Of a stretch of DNA of 64,000 nucleotides, positions 28,697 to 36,372 are shown piece after piece. The DNA lies in NCBI RefSeq assembly GCF_000092285.1, contig NC_014100.1, positions 806,001 through 870,000 on the forward strand. Reading direction: 5' to 3'. The stretch is from Caulobacter segnis ATCC 21756. GTDB lineage: Bacteria; Pseudomonadota; Alphaproteobacteria; Caulobacterales; Caulobacteraceae. The position numbers were made by a program, and so were the translations under genes. The notes beneath the pieces were generated by a model, which was given only the letters and a program-made list of their open reading frames with translations, did not search any database and was not told where the DNA came from. Position 1 is the first letter of the stretch, and each line of letters starts with the position of its first letter.

Positions 28697-29869
28697 TCAC
28701 CGCACGAACGGCACCTTCGTCGTCCGGTACGTCGCCGCGCGCCAGACCCACTCCAGCGGGCCGTAGTGGAAGCGCTTGAACCACAGCGTCGCCACGATCC
28801 CCTGGAGCACCAGGAAGCCCACGCCCAGCCACAGCGCCGTCGACTGCGGCAGCCACTTCCAGGCGCCCAGGCCAAAGCCGTAGAAGATCGGCACCCAGAT
28901 CAGCGACTGCAGGACGTAGAAGGTCAGGGTCATGCGGCCCATCGGGGCCAGGCGGTCCAGCGCCTTGCGGAACGGGCCCGTGTAGAGCTCGACGATCAGC
29001 AGCACGTAGACGCCCATCAGCGAGACGTCGAACCAGCCGCCCAGCAGCGTGCCGATCAGCTTGCGGGCCATCGGCGCGGTCGCGGCGTCCGGCGCCAGGC
29101 TCTGCAGAGGCCCGACGCCCAGGTGGCAGGCGATGGCGATGGCGGCCAGCGCCGTCAGGGCCGCGCGGCGCTCGGCCTTGAAGCGGTCGGGATTGTCGAA
29201 GAAGCCGGCGCGGCCCAGGCGCAGGCCGACCATGAACAGGGCCAGGATCTGGAACAGTCGCCCGGTCTCCAGGAAGAACCACCACTTGAAGCTCTGCCCC
29301 TGCCAGACGTTCCAGACCAGCATCTGGCCCAGCGGCGCGGTGCGGTAGAAGACGGGTCCGGTGTCGCCGTAGTGGTGCGGCGGCTGGTTGGCCCAGGGCT
29401 CGCCGGAAAGGGCGCCGGCCAGCTGGAACAGGAGGCCCGGCTGGGCCAGCAGAACGGCGGCCACGCCCAGGATCATCTGGTTGCTGGCCCGGTGATAGGG
29501 GATCAGGACGAGACCCAGCGGCGCCAGGACCATCAGGATGTCGCCGCGATAGACCAGGCTGTGAACCAGGCCGATAAAGGCCAGCACGACCATCCGCCAG
29601 GCGAAGCGCTTCGAGAAATCGACCCCGCGCTGGTCGGCCTTTTCCATCAGCAGGAAGAAGCTCAGCCCAAAGCACAGGGTCAGCAGGCTGAAGGCCTTGC
29701 CCATGAAGAAGGTGGTGAAGATCGTGTGGGTCAGGTTCTGCTGCGGCGCGGCCCAGTAGATCTCGTACTGCTCGAACATGTGGACCATGTAGACGCCGAT
29801 CAGGGCGAAGGCGCGCAGCGTGTCGATCAAGAGATTGCGCGCGGGCGCGGCCGTCATGGCGTTGGTCAT
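28697..29869 (-). CDS. DUF418 family membrane protein
   Basis: 390 residues with about 8-10 hydrophobic helices. It starts with the family pattern LLIDTLRAFALIGVYMVHMF. The C-terminal DUF418 domain contains RMTLTFYVLQSLIW and ends with GPLEWVWRAATY. The family is of unknown function in the inner membrane. GGTGGGG precedes the ATG at 29869. Confidence 0.9.
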   Translation of the reverse strand: MTNAMTAAPARNLLIDTLRAFALIGVYMVHMFEQYEIYWAAPQQNLTHTIFTTFFMGKAFSLLTLCFGLSFFLLMEKADQRGVDFSKRFAWRMVVLAFIGLVHSLVYRGDILMVLAPLGLVLIPYHRASNQMILGVAAVLLAQPGLLFQLAGALSGEPWANQPPHHYGDTGPVFYRTAPLGQMLVWNVWQGQSFKWWFFLETGRLFQILALFMVGLRLGRAGFFDNPDRFKAERRAALTALAAIAIACHLGVGPLQSLAPDAATAPMARKLIGTLLGGWFDVSLMGVYVLLIVELYTGPFRKALDRLAPMGRMTLTFYVLQSLIWVPIFYGFGLGAWKWLPQSTALWLGVGFLVLQGIVATLWFKRFHYGPLEWVWRAATYRTTKVPFVR

Positions 29870-30019
29870 GGTTTCCCCACCTCGTCCCCCCAAAGGACGT
29901 CCCCGGAGCGTCTTGGCGCTCCTTACGAAAGCGCGACCTTGGCCAATCCGACGGCGCTGTCAATCGGTCGTGGCTTCGCGGCCGCTGGCGCGGCGGCGAG
30001 GGCGGGCTAAGGTGGCGGG

Positions 30020-31132
30020 ATGAGCGAGTTCGATTTCGACGCCGTCGTGGTGGGGGCCGGGGCCGTGGGCCTGGCCTGCGGCTATGCGCTGGCCCGGCGC
30101 GGCCTGATGGTCGTGGTGCTGGAGGCGGAAGGCCACATCGGCCAGGGCGTGTCGTCGCGCAATTCCGAGGTGATCCACGGCGGGCTCTACTATCCGACCG
30201 GCTCGCTGAAGGCGCGGCTGTGCGTGCAGGGCCGGCGGCTCCTGTACGCGTTCCTCGACGCGCACGGGATCGCCTACAAGCGCTGCGGCAAGCTGGTGGT
30301 GGCGACCAGCCAGGAAGAGATTTCCCGCCTCGACGCCATCTGGGACCAGGCCCTGGCCAACGACGTCGAGGGGATGGAGCGCCTGACCGGCGAGCAGGCC
30401 CGGGCGATCGAGCCGGGCCTCAACGCCCACGCGGCGCTGCTGTCGCCGGAGAGCGGCGTCTTCGCCAGCCACGACTACATGCTGGCCCTGCAGGGCGAGA
30501 TCGAGGCGACCGGCGGGACGGTGGTGCTGTCGACGCCGTTCGAGGGCGCCGAGCCGTTCGCCGGCGGCGGCTTCAAGGTGCGGGCCGGCGGGGCCGACCC
30601 GACCAGCCTGACCTGCCGGTATCTGGTCACCGCGCCGGGACTGTCCGCGCAGGACGTCGGGGGCCGGATCGAGGGCTATCCCGCCGACCGCATTCCCAAG
30701 GCCCACTACGGCAAGGGAGTCTATTTTCGACTGACCGGCAAGGCGCCGTTCTCGCGGTTGATCTATCCGCCGCCGATTCATGGCGCGCTGGGCACCCACT
30801 ACCGCAACGACCTGGGCGGCCAGGCGGTGTTCGGGCCGGATCTGGAGTACGTGCCCGCGCCCGACTATTCGGTGGATCCGGCGCGCGCCGAGGCCTTCGC
30901 CGCCTATATCCGCAAGTTCTGGCCGGGCCTGCCGGACGGCGCCCTGACGCCCGACTACGCCGGCGTGCGGCCCAAGCTGCACGGTCCGGACGCGCCGCAA
31001 CCCGACTTCCAGCTGCGCGGGGCCGAGGATCATGGATTCGAAGGCCTGATGACCCTGTTCGGCATCGAGAGCCCCGGCCTGACCAGCTCGCTGGCGATTG
31101 GGGAAGAGGTGGCGGCGCGGTTGGGAGCGTAA
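30020..31132 (+). CDS. FAD-dependent oxidoreductase, L-2-hydroxyglutarate oxidase-like
   Basis: 370 residues of the DAO family. The FAD-binding motif is VVGAGAVGLACGYALARRG, followed by SSRNSEVIHGGLYYPTGSLK, which closely follows the L-2-hydroxyglutarate dehydrogenase signature (RNSGVIHAGIYY). GVFASHDYMLALQGE and the C-terminal GIESPGLTSSLAIGEEVA also fit. It oxidises a 2-hydroxy acid at the expense of FAD. GGTGGCGGG is 2-10 bases before the start. The exact substrate is inferred. Confidence 0.88.
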   Translation: MSEFDFDAVVVGAGAVGLACGYALARRGLMVVVLEAEGHIGQGVSSRNSEVIHGGLYYPTGSLKARLCVQGRRLLYAFLDAHGIAYKRCGKLVVATSQEEISRLDAIWDQALANDVEGMERLTGEQARAIEPGLNAHAALLSPESGVFASHDYMLALQGEIEATGGTVVLSTPFEGAEPFAGGGFKVRAGGADPTSLTCRYLVTAPGLSAQDVGGRIEGYPADRIPKAHYGKGVYFRLTGKAPFSRLIYPPPIHGALGTHYRNDLGGQAVFGPDLEYVPAPDYSVDPARAEAFAAYIRKFWPGLPDGALTPDYAGVRPKLHGPDAPQPDFQLRGAEDHGFEGLMTLFGIESPGLTSSLAIGEEVAARLGA

Positions 31133-31181
31133 AATCCTGCTCGAAACAGGATTGCCGAACTTACCGTAGGCGCAAAGAGTC

Positions 31182-31212
31182 CGCCTTCCTGGGCACAAGG
31201 CCCAGGAAGGCG
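31182..31212. terminator. Strong hairpin after the FAD oxidoreductase gene
   Basis: Perfect 13-base stem CGCCTTCCTGGGC / GCCCAGGAAGGCG with loop ACAAG. No long T-run follows, so it is terminator-like rather than a textbook intrinsic terminator. Confidence 0.5.
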
Positions 31213-31334
31213 AAGCTTGTTGGCATGCGATCGCGCTCCCCGCTAGGAGGAGGATCGTTGCCTTTTGTCCCGCGTTGACACCATGGCCGGGCGCCACGAT
31301 GGTCCCGGCCCGCAACGTCGCCCCGGAGCCCCCC

Positions 31335-32378
31335 TTGAGCAACATCCTGCACGCCATGCTGGGCAAGGGGCTGGGCGGTCTCGAGCAGGTCTTTCTCGAC
31401 TATCAGCCGATTTTAGAGGCCTGGGCCGCGCGGCATGGCGGCCGTTGCGTGGGCGTGGTGCGCCAGGGCGGCAAGGTCGCCGCCGCGCAAGGCGCGCGGA
31501 CGCCCCCGTTCGCGACCATGCCGGCCTATACCGACTGGGATCCGCTGACCGTCGGCGCGGCCAGGGCCCTGGTCCGAGACGCGCGGCCCGACCTGATCCT
31601 CAGCCATGGCCAGCGTCCGGCGCGGGTCTTCGCCAAGGTCGCGCCCGCCGGGGCGGTGCAGGCGATCTGCGTGCACAAGCCGGTCTTCGACATCCGTCCG
31701 GGCGTCCACTATCTGTGCGTCGGCCGGCATCTGGCGCGGCTGGCGATCGAGCGCGGCGCGCCCGCCGACCACGTTCACTTCATCCCCAACGCCGTGACGC
31801 CGCCGACCGCGCGCGCCGAGCCTTTCACGCGGGCCGAAGGGCCGGTCCGGATCGTCGCCGCCGGCCGCCTGCACCCCAAGAAGGGCTTCGACGTCCTGAT
31901 CCGCGCCGTCGGCAAGCTGCGCGCCTGGGACCTGGACGTGGTCTGCGAGATCGCCGGCGAGGGCGACGAGCGCGGGGCGCTGGAGGGCCTGATCCGCGAA
32001 CTCGACCTTGATCCCTGCGTGAAGCTGGTCGGCTGGCGCCAGGACGTGGCCGATTTCCTGGCCACGGGCGACCTGTTCGCGTTCCCTTCGCACCAGGAGG
32101 GCTTCCCGCTGACCCTGCTGGAGGCGATGGCCGTCGGCCTGCCGGTGGTCGCCTCGGAGATCGAGGGACCGATCGAGATGATCAAGGACGGCGTCGATGG
32201 CCGCCTGGTCCCGGAAGACGACGCCGACCGCCTGGCCGAGGCGCTGGGCGAGCTGATCGGCGACCGCGACGGCGCGCGCCGGCTGGGCGAGGCGGCCCGG
32301 GCGCTGGTGCTCGAACAGTACGGCCCAGACCAGCTGGCGCGACGCTTGGAGGCCGCGCTGGACGGAATGCTTTCGTAG
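31335..32378 (+). CDS. Glycosyltransferase family 4
   Basis: 347 residues, GT-B fold. The C-terminal nucleotide-sugar site is clear: VAAGRLHPKKGFDVLIRAV, IAGEGDERGAL, VKLVGWRQDV and SHQEGFPLTLLEAMAVGLPVVASE (EX7E motif). TTG at 31335 was preferred because GGAG lies 6 bases before it and it gives MSNILHAMLGKGLGGLEQ, the usual start for this family. The frame also allows ATG at 31275 or 31299. No polysaccharide genes surround it, so the acceptor is unknown. It transfers a sugar at the cytoplasmic membrane face. Confidence 0.88.
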   Translation: MSNILHAMLGKGLGGLEQVFLDYQPILEAWAARHGGRCVGVVRQGGKVAAAQGARTPPFATMPAYTDWDPLTVGAARALVRDARPDLILSHGQRPARVFAKVAPAGAVQAICVHKPVFDIRPGVHYLCVGRHLARLAIERGAPADHVHFIPNAVTPPTARAEPFTRAEGPVRIVAAGRLHPKKGFDVLIRAVGKLRAWDLDVVCEIAGEGDERGALEGLIRELDLDPCVKLVGWRQDVADFLATGDLFAFPSHQEGFPLTLLEAMAVGLPVVASEIEGPIEMIKDGVDGRLVPEDDADRLAEALGELIGDRDGARRLGEAARALVLEQYGPDQLARRLEAALDGMLS

Positions 32379-32482
32379 AGCGCGCCGGGTGAAAGTGCGC
32401 CGTTTCGCCGTCCTGCGGACTGGAACTCTAAGGCTTGATGCGAAGCGCGCTTGGGCGTATGACCCCCGTCCGTCCTGGCGAT

Positions 32483-32559
32483 GGCTGGGTAGCTCAGATG
32501 GTTAGAGCGGTGGATTCATAACCCACAGGTCGGCGGTTCGATCCCGCCCCCCGCCACCA
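32483..32559 (+). tRNA. tRNA with CAT anticodon, probably elongator tRNA-Met
   Basis: 77 bases including the encoded CCA. The D-arm (GCTC/GAGC) and T-arm (GGCGG-TTCGATC-CCGCC) are intact and the anticodon loop is TTCATAA. Position 1 pairs with 72, unlike initiator tRNA, so it is not fMet. Two helix positions do not pair: T4 opposite C69 in the acceptor stem and A31 opposite C39 in the anticodon stem. A lysidine-type tRNA-Ile with a CAT anticodon cannot be fully excluded, but the acceptor GGC/GCC resembles alphaproteobacterial elongator Met. Confidence 0.88.
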
Positions 32560-32569
32560 GGACGGACTG

Positions 32570-32588
32570 ATTTTCCTTTAAAATCAAA
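32570..32588 (+). terminator. Possible terminator of the tRNA gene
   Basis: Hairpin TGATTTT / AAAATCA with a short CCTTT-type loop about ten bases after the tRNA. AT-rich and weak. Confidence 0.35.
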
Positions 32589-32601
32589 GCTGATCGGCGT
32601 G

Positions 32602-32883
32602 TCAGGCGCCGACCGCCTTTTTGAGGATTTCGTTGGCTCGGCTCTGCCAGCCGGGACCGCTTTCGCGCAGCTTATCCAGCACGTCCTGATCCAGTCGCAG
32701 CGTGACCTGCCGCTTGGGGCGTTCGGACTTGGGACGACCGGGCTTGGTCAGCGTCCCGTTGGCGGGGCGAATGACGCGGTCGCCGATGCTGAATTCGGCG
32801 CGTTCGAACATATCGTCGGTCCATTCGGGGGCGTCATCCGGATCGGCCCACGAACCGCCTGAATTTCCTTCGTTCCCGGTCAA
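32602..32883 (-). CDS. brnA: BrnA-family antitoxin
   Basis: 93 residues. The C-terminal part RPKRQVTLRLDQDVLDKLRE followed by GWQSRANEILKKAV is the ribbon-helix-helix DNA-binding domain of BrnA antitoxins. The acidic N-terminal half (DPDDAPEWTDDMFERAEF) carries the usual toxin-facing segment. The frame starts with TTG at 32883, inside the end of brnT (50-base overlap), with GAGAAAG upstream. BrnA neutralises BrnT and represses the operon. It points towards the tRNA. Confidence 0.88.
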   Translation of the reverse strand: MTGNEGNSGGSWADPDDAPEWTDDMFERAEFSIGDRVIRPANGTLTKPGRPKSERPKRQVTLRLDQDVLDKLRESGPGWQSRANEILKKAVGA

Positions 32884-33115
32884 TACACTTTCTCATCGAT
32901 ATGACGCGTCGAGCTGCGCCGCGAGGTGTCCAGATGATGGCGACCAAACGATCGCCGAGATATCCCAAGGTCAAGAAACGTTCTTCGCCGTAGTCCTCTC
33001 GGTCATCGAGAACCGTGAACTTCGGGCCATCGAAAACGAGGGTCGCGTCAGCGAAGTCTAGCCCGCGATCCGCAAGGGTCCTTTGCCGCTTCTCTTCGTC
33101 GAACTCGATCTTCAT
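32834..33115 (-). CDS. brnT: BrnT-family ribonuclease toxin
   Basis: 93 residues: MKIEFDEEKRQRTLADRGLDF, DATLVFDGP, DREDYGEERFLTLGYL and ISMRKCIDRERRKF match the BrnT family, a type II toxin of the RelE superfamily that cleaves RNA and stops translation. The start at 33115 follows GGAG seven bases upstream; a longer reading from 33187 adds an unconserved N-terminus. It is the first gene of the toxin-antitoxin pair, as usual for brnTA. Confidence 0.9.
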   Translation of the reverse strand: MKIEFDEEKRQRTLADRGLDFADATLVFDGPKFTVLDDREDYGEERFLTLGYLGDRLVAIIWTPRGAARRVISMRKCIDRERRKFRRFVGRSG

Positions 33116-33167
33116 GCCGGCTCCATCGCGCCAACACGAATAACCTAGGATTGTTTTTCTGAAAACA

Positions 33168-33182
33168 TCTCCTATGAGGAGA
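33168..33182. promoter_or_regulatory. Possible brnTA operator
   Basis: Perfect inverted repeat TCTCCT-ATG-AGGAGA about 50 bases before brnT. BrnA ribbon-helix-helix proteins bind palindromes in their own promoter, so this is a natural candidate. Confidence 0.4.
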
Positions 33183-33258
33183 GTCATTTATGTAGTTACG
33201 AAAATACCCGAATGCGTGCTAAGGCGCAACGCCGCCCCGCGTCGCCCGTTGTCGCGTC

Positions 33259-33720
33259 ATGGCGCGCGCCCCCAAGGTCTTCACCTGGTCGGACGGTTTC
33301 CACCGCTACACGGTGGCGGCGACCTCGCGCGTCAAGGCGCTTGAGGCCTGGGAGACCGACCGCGACCTCTTCAAGGAAGGCGTCGCGCAGGAAGCGCCGG
33401 ACGCGCCCGACGCCAAGGCGGCCCTGGCCGCGCCGGGCGCGGTGATCCGCCGGGCCGAAGGCGGGCTGAAAGCCGCCGTCGACCGGCTGCCGAAACCCAA
33501 GCCGAAGAAGCCCGACGCCTCGGCGGAGGCCGAACGGAAGAAGGCGCTCGCGGACGCTCAGGCCGCGCTCGAAGCCGCCGAGACCGAGCAAAGGGACGCC
33601 GAGGCCGACATCGAGGCGCGCCGTCGGGGGCTGGAGGCAGAGGCCAAAGCGCTGGCGCGGTCGTGGACCGCTCGCCACGCCAAGCTCAGAGCGACGGTGG
33701 AGCGCTTGCGGCCGCGATAG
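33259..33720 (+). CDS. Hypothetical protein with a charged alanine-rich coiled coil
   Basis: 153 residues. It begins MARAPKVFTWSDGFHRYTVAATSRVKALEAWE, a compact N-terminal domain (about 1-55). A proline/lysine linker (RLPKPKPKKPDAS) and a long charged helix (AERKKALADAQAALEAAETE) follow. TolA-like composition makes similarity searches unreliable. Its last 35 bases overlap the end of the GDPD gene on the other strand. An in-frame start at 33212 in another frame was not used. Function unknown. Confidence 0.7.
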   Translation: MARAPKVFTWSDGFHRYTVAATSRVKALEAWETDRDLFKEGVAQEAPDAPDAKAALAAPGAVIRRAEGGLKAAVDRLPKPKPKKPDASAEAERKKALADAQAALEAAETEQRDAEADIEARRRGLEAEAKALARSWTARHAKLRATVERLRPR

Positions 33721-34654
33721 AGGTCGGCGCGTGACCGCGCAGGCCACGGCGCTCCAGATAGTCCAGCAGCACGGCGGGGTGGTCGGTCTGGACGATGCTG
33801 GCGCCCTGGGCGATCAGCCTGCCCCAGGCGCGGTCGGGATCGCGCAGGGCCTGGCGGTCGCCGGACTGGTCGAGCACGCCACGCCAGCCCCTGTTCGCCA
33901 GGGTGTTGATCCAGACGCGGATCCGGGCGGCGCGAGCCGCGTCGCGGACGGCGGTGAAGCCCTGACCCTTGAGCGCCACGGTCTCGACCGCGGGAATCTG
34001 GCGGGCGCCGGAAGCCTGGCGAAGGGTGATGCCGGCCAGATCGCGGGGCGTCTTGGCCGCCTTGGCCGCGACCATCGGCATGAAGGCCAGGTCCTGATAG
34101 GGCGCCTGGTCGGCGATCGGCGGCGCGCCGAACCGGGCCTTGGCCTTGAACAGCACCCAGTCGGCGGCGTCGACGCGACGGGTGATCTCGGCCGCCTCGG
34201 CGGCGTGCGAGCCCTTGAGGTCGATATTGACCAGGATGCGGCCACGCGCGGCGGTGAGCACCGCTTCGAGGGTGGGCGGGGCCTCGCCTTCGCCGCCCTT
34301 CAGGCGCAGGGCCTGGATTTGCGCCAGGGTCAGCTTGGCGACGTGACCCGAGCCGTTCGTCGTCCGGTCGACCTTGGCGTCGTGCATGACGACCAGCTGG
34401 CCGTCGCGCGTGCGGCGCACGTCGATCTCGACCAGGTCGACGCCCAGGGCGATGCAACGCTCCAGCGCGGCCAGGGAGTTTTCCGGGACGGCGTGCTCGA
34501 AGCCGTGGCTGGGCGCGGCGCGATGGCAGGCGCGGTGAGCCACCACCAGGACGCCGTCGCCCGGGTCGTAGAGACGCTCGCGCAGCCCGGCGGCGGACGC
34601 CGGCCAGGCCGCGGCGCAGAGCGCCAGGACGATCGGGATAGACAGCAGTCGCAC
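33686..34654 (-). CDS. Secreted glycerophosphodiester phosphodiesterase
   Basis: 322 residues. The signal peptide VRLLSIPIVLALCAAAWPASAAG directs export to the periplasm. The GDPD TIM-barrel catalytic segments are VVAHRACHRAAPSHGFEHAVPENSLAA (HR and the ENS motif), LVEIDVRRTRDGQLVVMHD and NIDLKG. It releases sn-glycerol 3-phosphate from glycerophosphodiesters. The start is a GTG at 34654 with GGGGGG eight bases before it; ATG at 34684 adds ten residues without a ribosome-binding site. It follows the GH47 gene on the same strand. Confidence 0.9.
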   Translation of the reverse strand: MRLLSIPIVLALCAAAWPASAAGLRERLYDPGDGVLVVAHRACHRAAPSHGFEHAVPENSLAALERCIALGVDLVEIDVRRTRDGQLVVMHDAKVDRTTNGSGHVAKLTLAQIQALRLKGGEGEAPPTLEAVLTAARGRILVNIDLKGSHAAEAAEITRRVDAADWVLFKAKARFGAPPIADQAPYQDLAFMPMVAAKAAKTPRDLAGITLRQASGARQIPAVETVALKGQGFTAVRDAARAARIRVWINTLANRGWRGVLDQSGDRQALRDPDRAWGRLIAQGASIVQTDHPAVLLDYLERRGLRGHAPTSIAAASAPPSL

Positions 34655-34811
34655 GGTCAAGGCCCCCCAGCCTTCAAGCTCCATGACCGACTCACGCGAC
34701 AGGCGTGCGGCGGTTTGGGCTCACGGATGTGACGGCGCCGGCGCGGCCGGCCCTCATGTGGGCCTCGCGGGATGTGTTGTCCAATTAAGCTTTGTTCAGC
34801 GCCGGGGCGCT

Positions 34812-36200
34812 TCAGGGCTTGCGGAATCCGCGCAGGACGTTGGCCTCGGTGCTGAGCTGGAGCTTGGCGTAGTCGATGCGCGGCGTGTCCGAGAACAGCA
34901 GGTAGTAGTACTTCATCTGCTCGGACCACCAGTAGCCGGGGCAGTTGTCGCCCTGGGTCATCGGCTTGGTCGTGATGTCCTTCAGCGCCGTGTAGCCGAA
35001 GGCCGCGCGGCTGGTGGCCTTCATCTGCCGATAGTGGATCGCCGCCAGCTGGCGATAGCGCTCGTCGCGATCGATCAGCCAGAGGTTCAGGCAGGCGTCG
35101 GGGTATTCCGGGCGCAGGCCGGTGTGCTTGCGGCGCGGCTGGCGGGTGGCGACGTCGATCGACTCCGGGATCACGCCGAACGTCGCCTGCATCTCGGTGA
35201 AGGAGGCCAGGTAGTCGTCGCCTTCTTTCTTGTGGCCGACCTGTCCCAGCAGGCCGGCGTAGTAGGCGGCCAGTTCGCTCTGGGCGGTGTTCACCACCGC
35301 GCCGGTCTCGTAGTCGACCATCGGGAACCACAGGCGGCCGTCGTAGCGCTTGGCCTGGTGGGCCAGCTGGGCGGCGGTGCATTCCTGCGCCCAGCGCTTG
35401 CAGTCCTGGTCGCCGAACAGCTCCCAGGCGTCCCACAGGTACTCGTAGAAGCTGTCGGCATAGACGTCGATGCTGGCCGAACGGCTGGTGTAGGCGCCGG
35501 TGCGGGCGTCGATATTGGCGGCCATCAGGCCGATCTTCGAGCGCCGATCCAGGGCGTGCTTCATGGCGCGCTTGGCGATGTCGAAATAGCGCGGCTCGCC
35601 GGTCAGCTGGCTCAGCACCCCGAACTCGGTGATGTAGGTGCCGATCTCGGCCAGGTTCGTCTCGGGGTCGCGGACGGCGCCGGTCTTCAGGTTCACATAG
35701 CGCCAGGGCAGGCCGTGCGGCGAGGCCTCGAACGCCTTCAGCAGGCGGTCAGCCAAGTCCTTGGCCTTGGCCAGCAGCACGGGGTCGCCGCAGGCCAGGT
35801 GCGCCGCGATCAGGCCGCCGACCAGCCGGATGTTGGTCTCGAAGACCTGCGCCTCGCCGTCGACGTCGAAGTCGAGCGAGGTCTTCACCCAGTCGACGCC
35901 CGCCTGGAACTCGGCGTCCAGGCCCATGATCCACAGGGTGTCCAGCGCCTCGACCAGCGACAGGCCCAGGTCGTGCCCTTCGATGAAGAACGAGCGCGAG
36001 GTCCCGCTGACCGGATTGATCTCGTCCTTGCCCCAAGCCTTGGCGACATAGCCGCGCCAGGCCCACTGGAACTCGGACCGCACGTCGGCGGCCAGGGCCT
36101 TCCAGTCCTCGGCAGGCGCGGCGGCGAGGGCGGGGGCGTAAAGGCCCGCCGCGCCCAGCGAGGCGAGAGCGGAGCGGCGCGTGAGTCGGGCGAGGGTCAT
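34812..36200 (-). CDS. Glycoside hydrolase family 47 alpha-1,2-mannosidase
   Basis: 462 residues. The N-terminus has a twin-arginine-like export signal (RLTRRSALASLGAAGLYAPALA). GH47 enzymes are inverting, calcium-dependent alpha-mannosidases and mostly eukaryotic. The residues I recall as catalytic in the Caulobacter K31 enzyme fall at the same numbers here: Glu121 (QVFETNIR), Asp249 (DVYADSFYEYL) and Glu365 (GLRPEYPDA). Other family segments are FIEGHDLGLSLVEALDTLWIMG and GYWWSEQMKYYYLLF. The exported protein probably trims scavenged mannosides. No other mannan genes adjoin it. Confidence 0.93.
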   Translation of the reverse strand: MTLARLTRRSALASLGAAGLYAPALAAAPAEDWKALAADVRSEFQWAWRGYVAKAWGKDEINPVSGTSRSFFIEGHDLGLSLVEALDTLWIMGLDAEFQAGVDWVKTSLDFDVDGEAQVFETNIRLVGGLIAAHLACGDPVLLAKAKDLADRLLKAFEASPHGLPWRYVNLKTGAVRDPETNLAEIGTYITEFGVLSQLTGEPRYFDIAKRAMKHALDRRSKIGLMAANIDARTGAYTSRSASIDVYADSFYEYLWDAWELFGDQDCKRWAQECTAAQLAHQAKRYDGRLWFPMVDYETGAVVNTAQSELAAYYAGLLGQVGHKKEGDDYLASFTEMQATFGVIPESIDVATRQPRRKHTGLRPEYPDACLNLWLIDRDERYRQLAAIHYRQMKATSRAAFGYTALKDITTKPMTQGDNCPGYWWSEQMKYYYLLFSDTPRIDYAKLQLSTEANVLRGFRKP

Positions 36201-36239
36201 GCGCCGAGCTTATCGGGCGACGTCGACAGCGGAAAGCGG

Positions 36240-36267
36240 CCGGCCGGGGTCACGACACCCCGGCCGG
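36240..36267 (-). terminator. Strong hairpin between HWE kinase and GH47 genes
   Basis: Perfect 11-base stem CCGGCCGGGGT / ACCCCGGCCGG with loop CACGAC. It lies downstream of the HWE kinase on the minus strand. The T-run is short. Confidence 0.5.
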
Positions 36268-36372
36268 TAAAGAGGTCGACGGGTGGGGACGCCGACTAGC
36301 TCTTGTGGGGAATGACGCCACCACGGACGACGGACCGCCATGCGGCATGTCAAATGACGTTGAGCCGGCGCC

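Noticed and set aside
32483..33200. Integrated genomic island at the tRNA
   Set aside because: No integrase, no repeat of the tRNA 3' end and only a toxin-antitoxin pair downstream; not enough for an island call.
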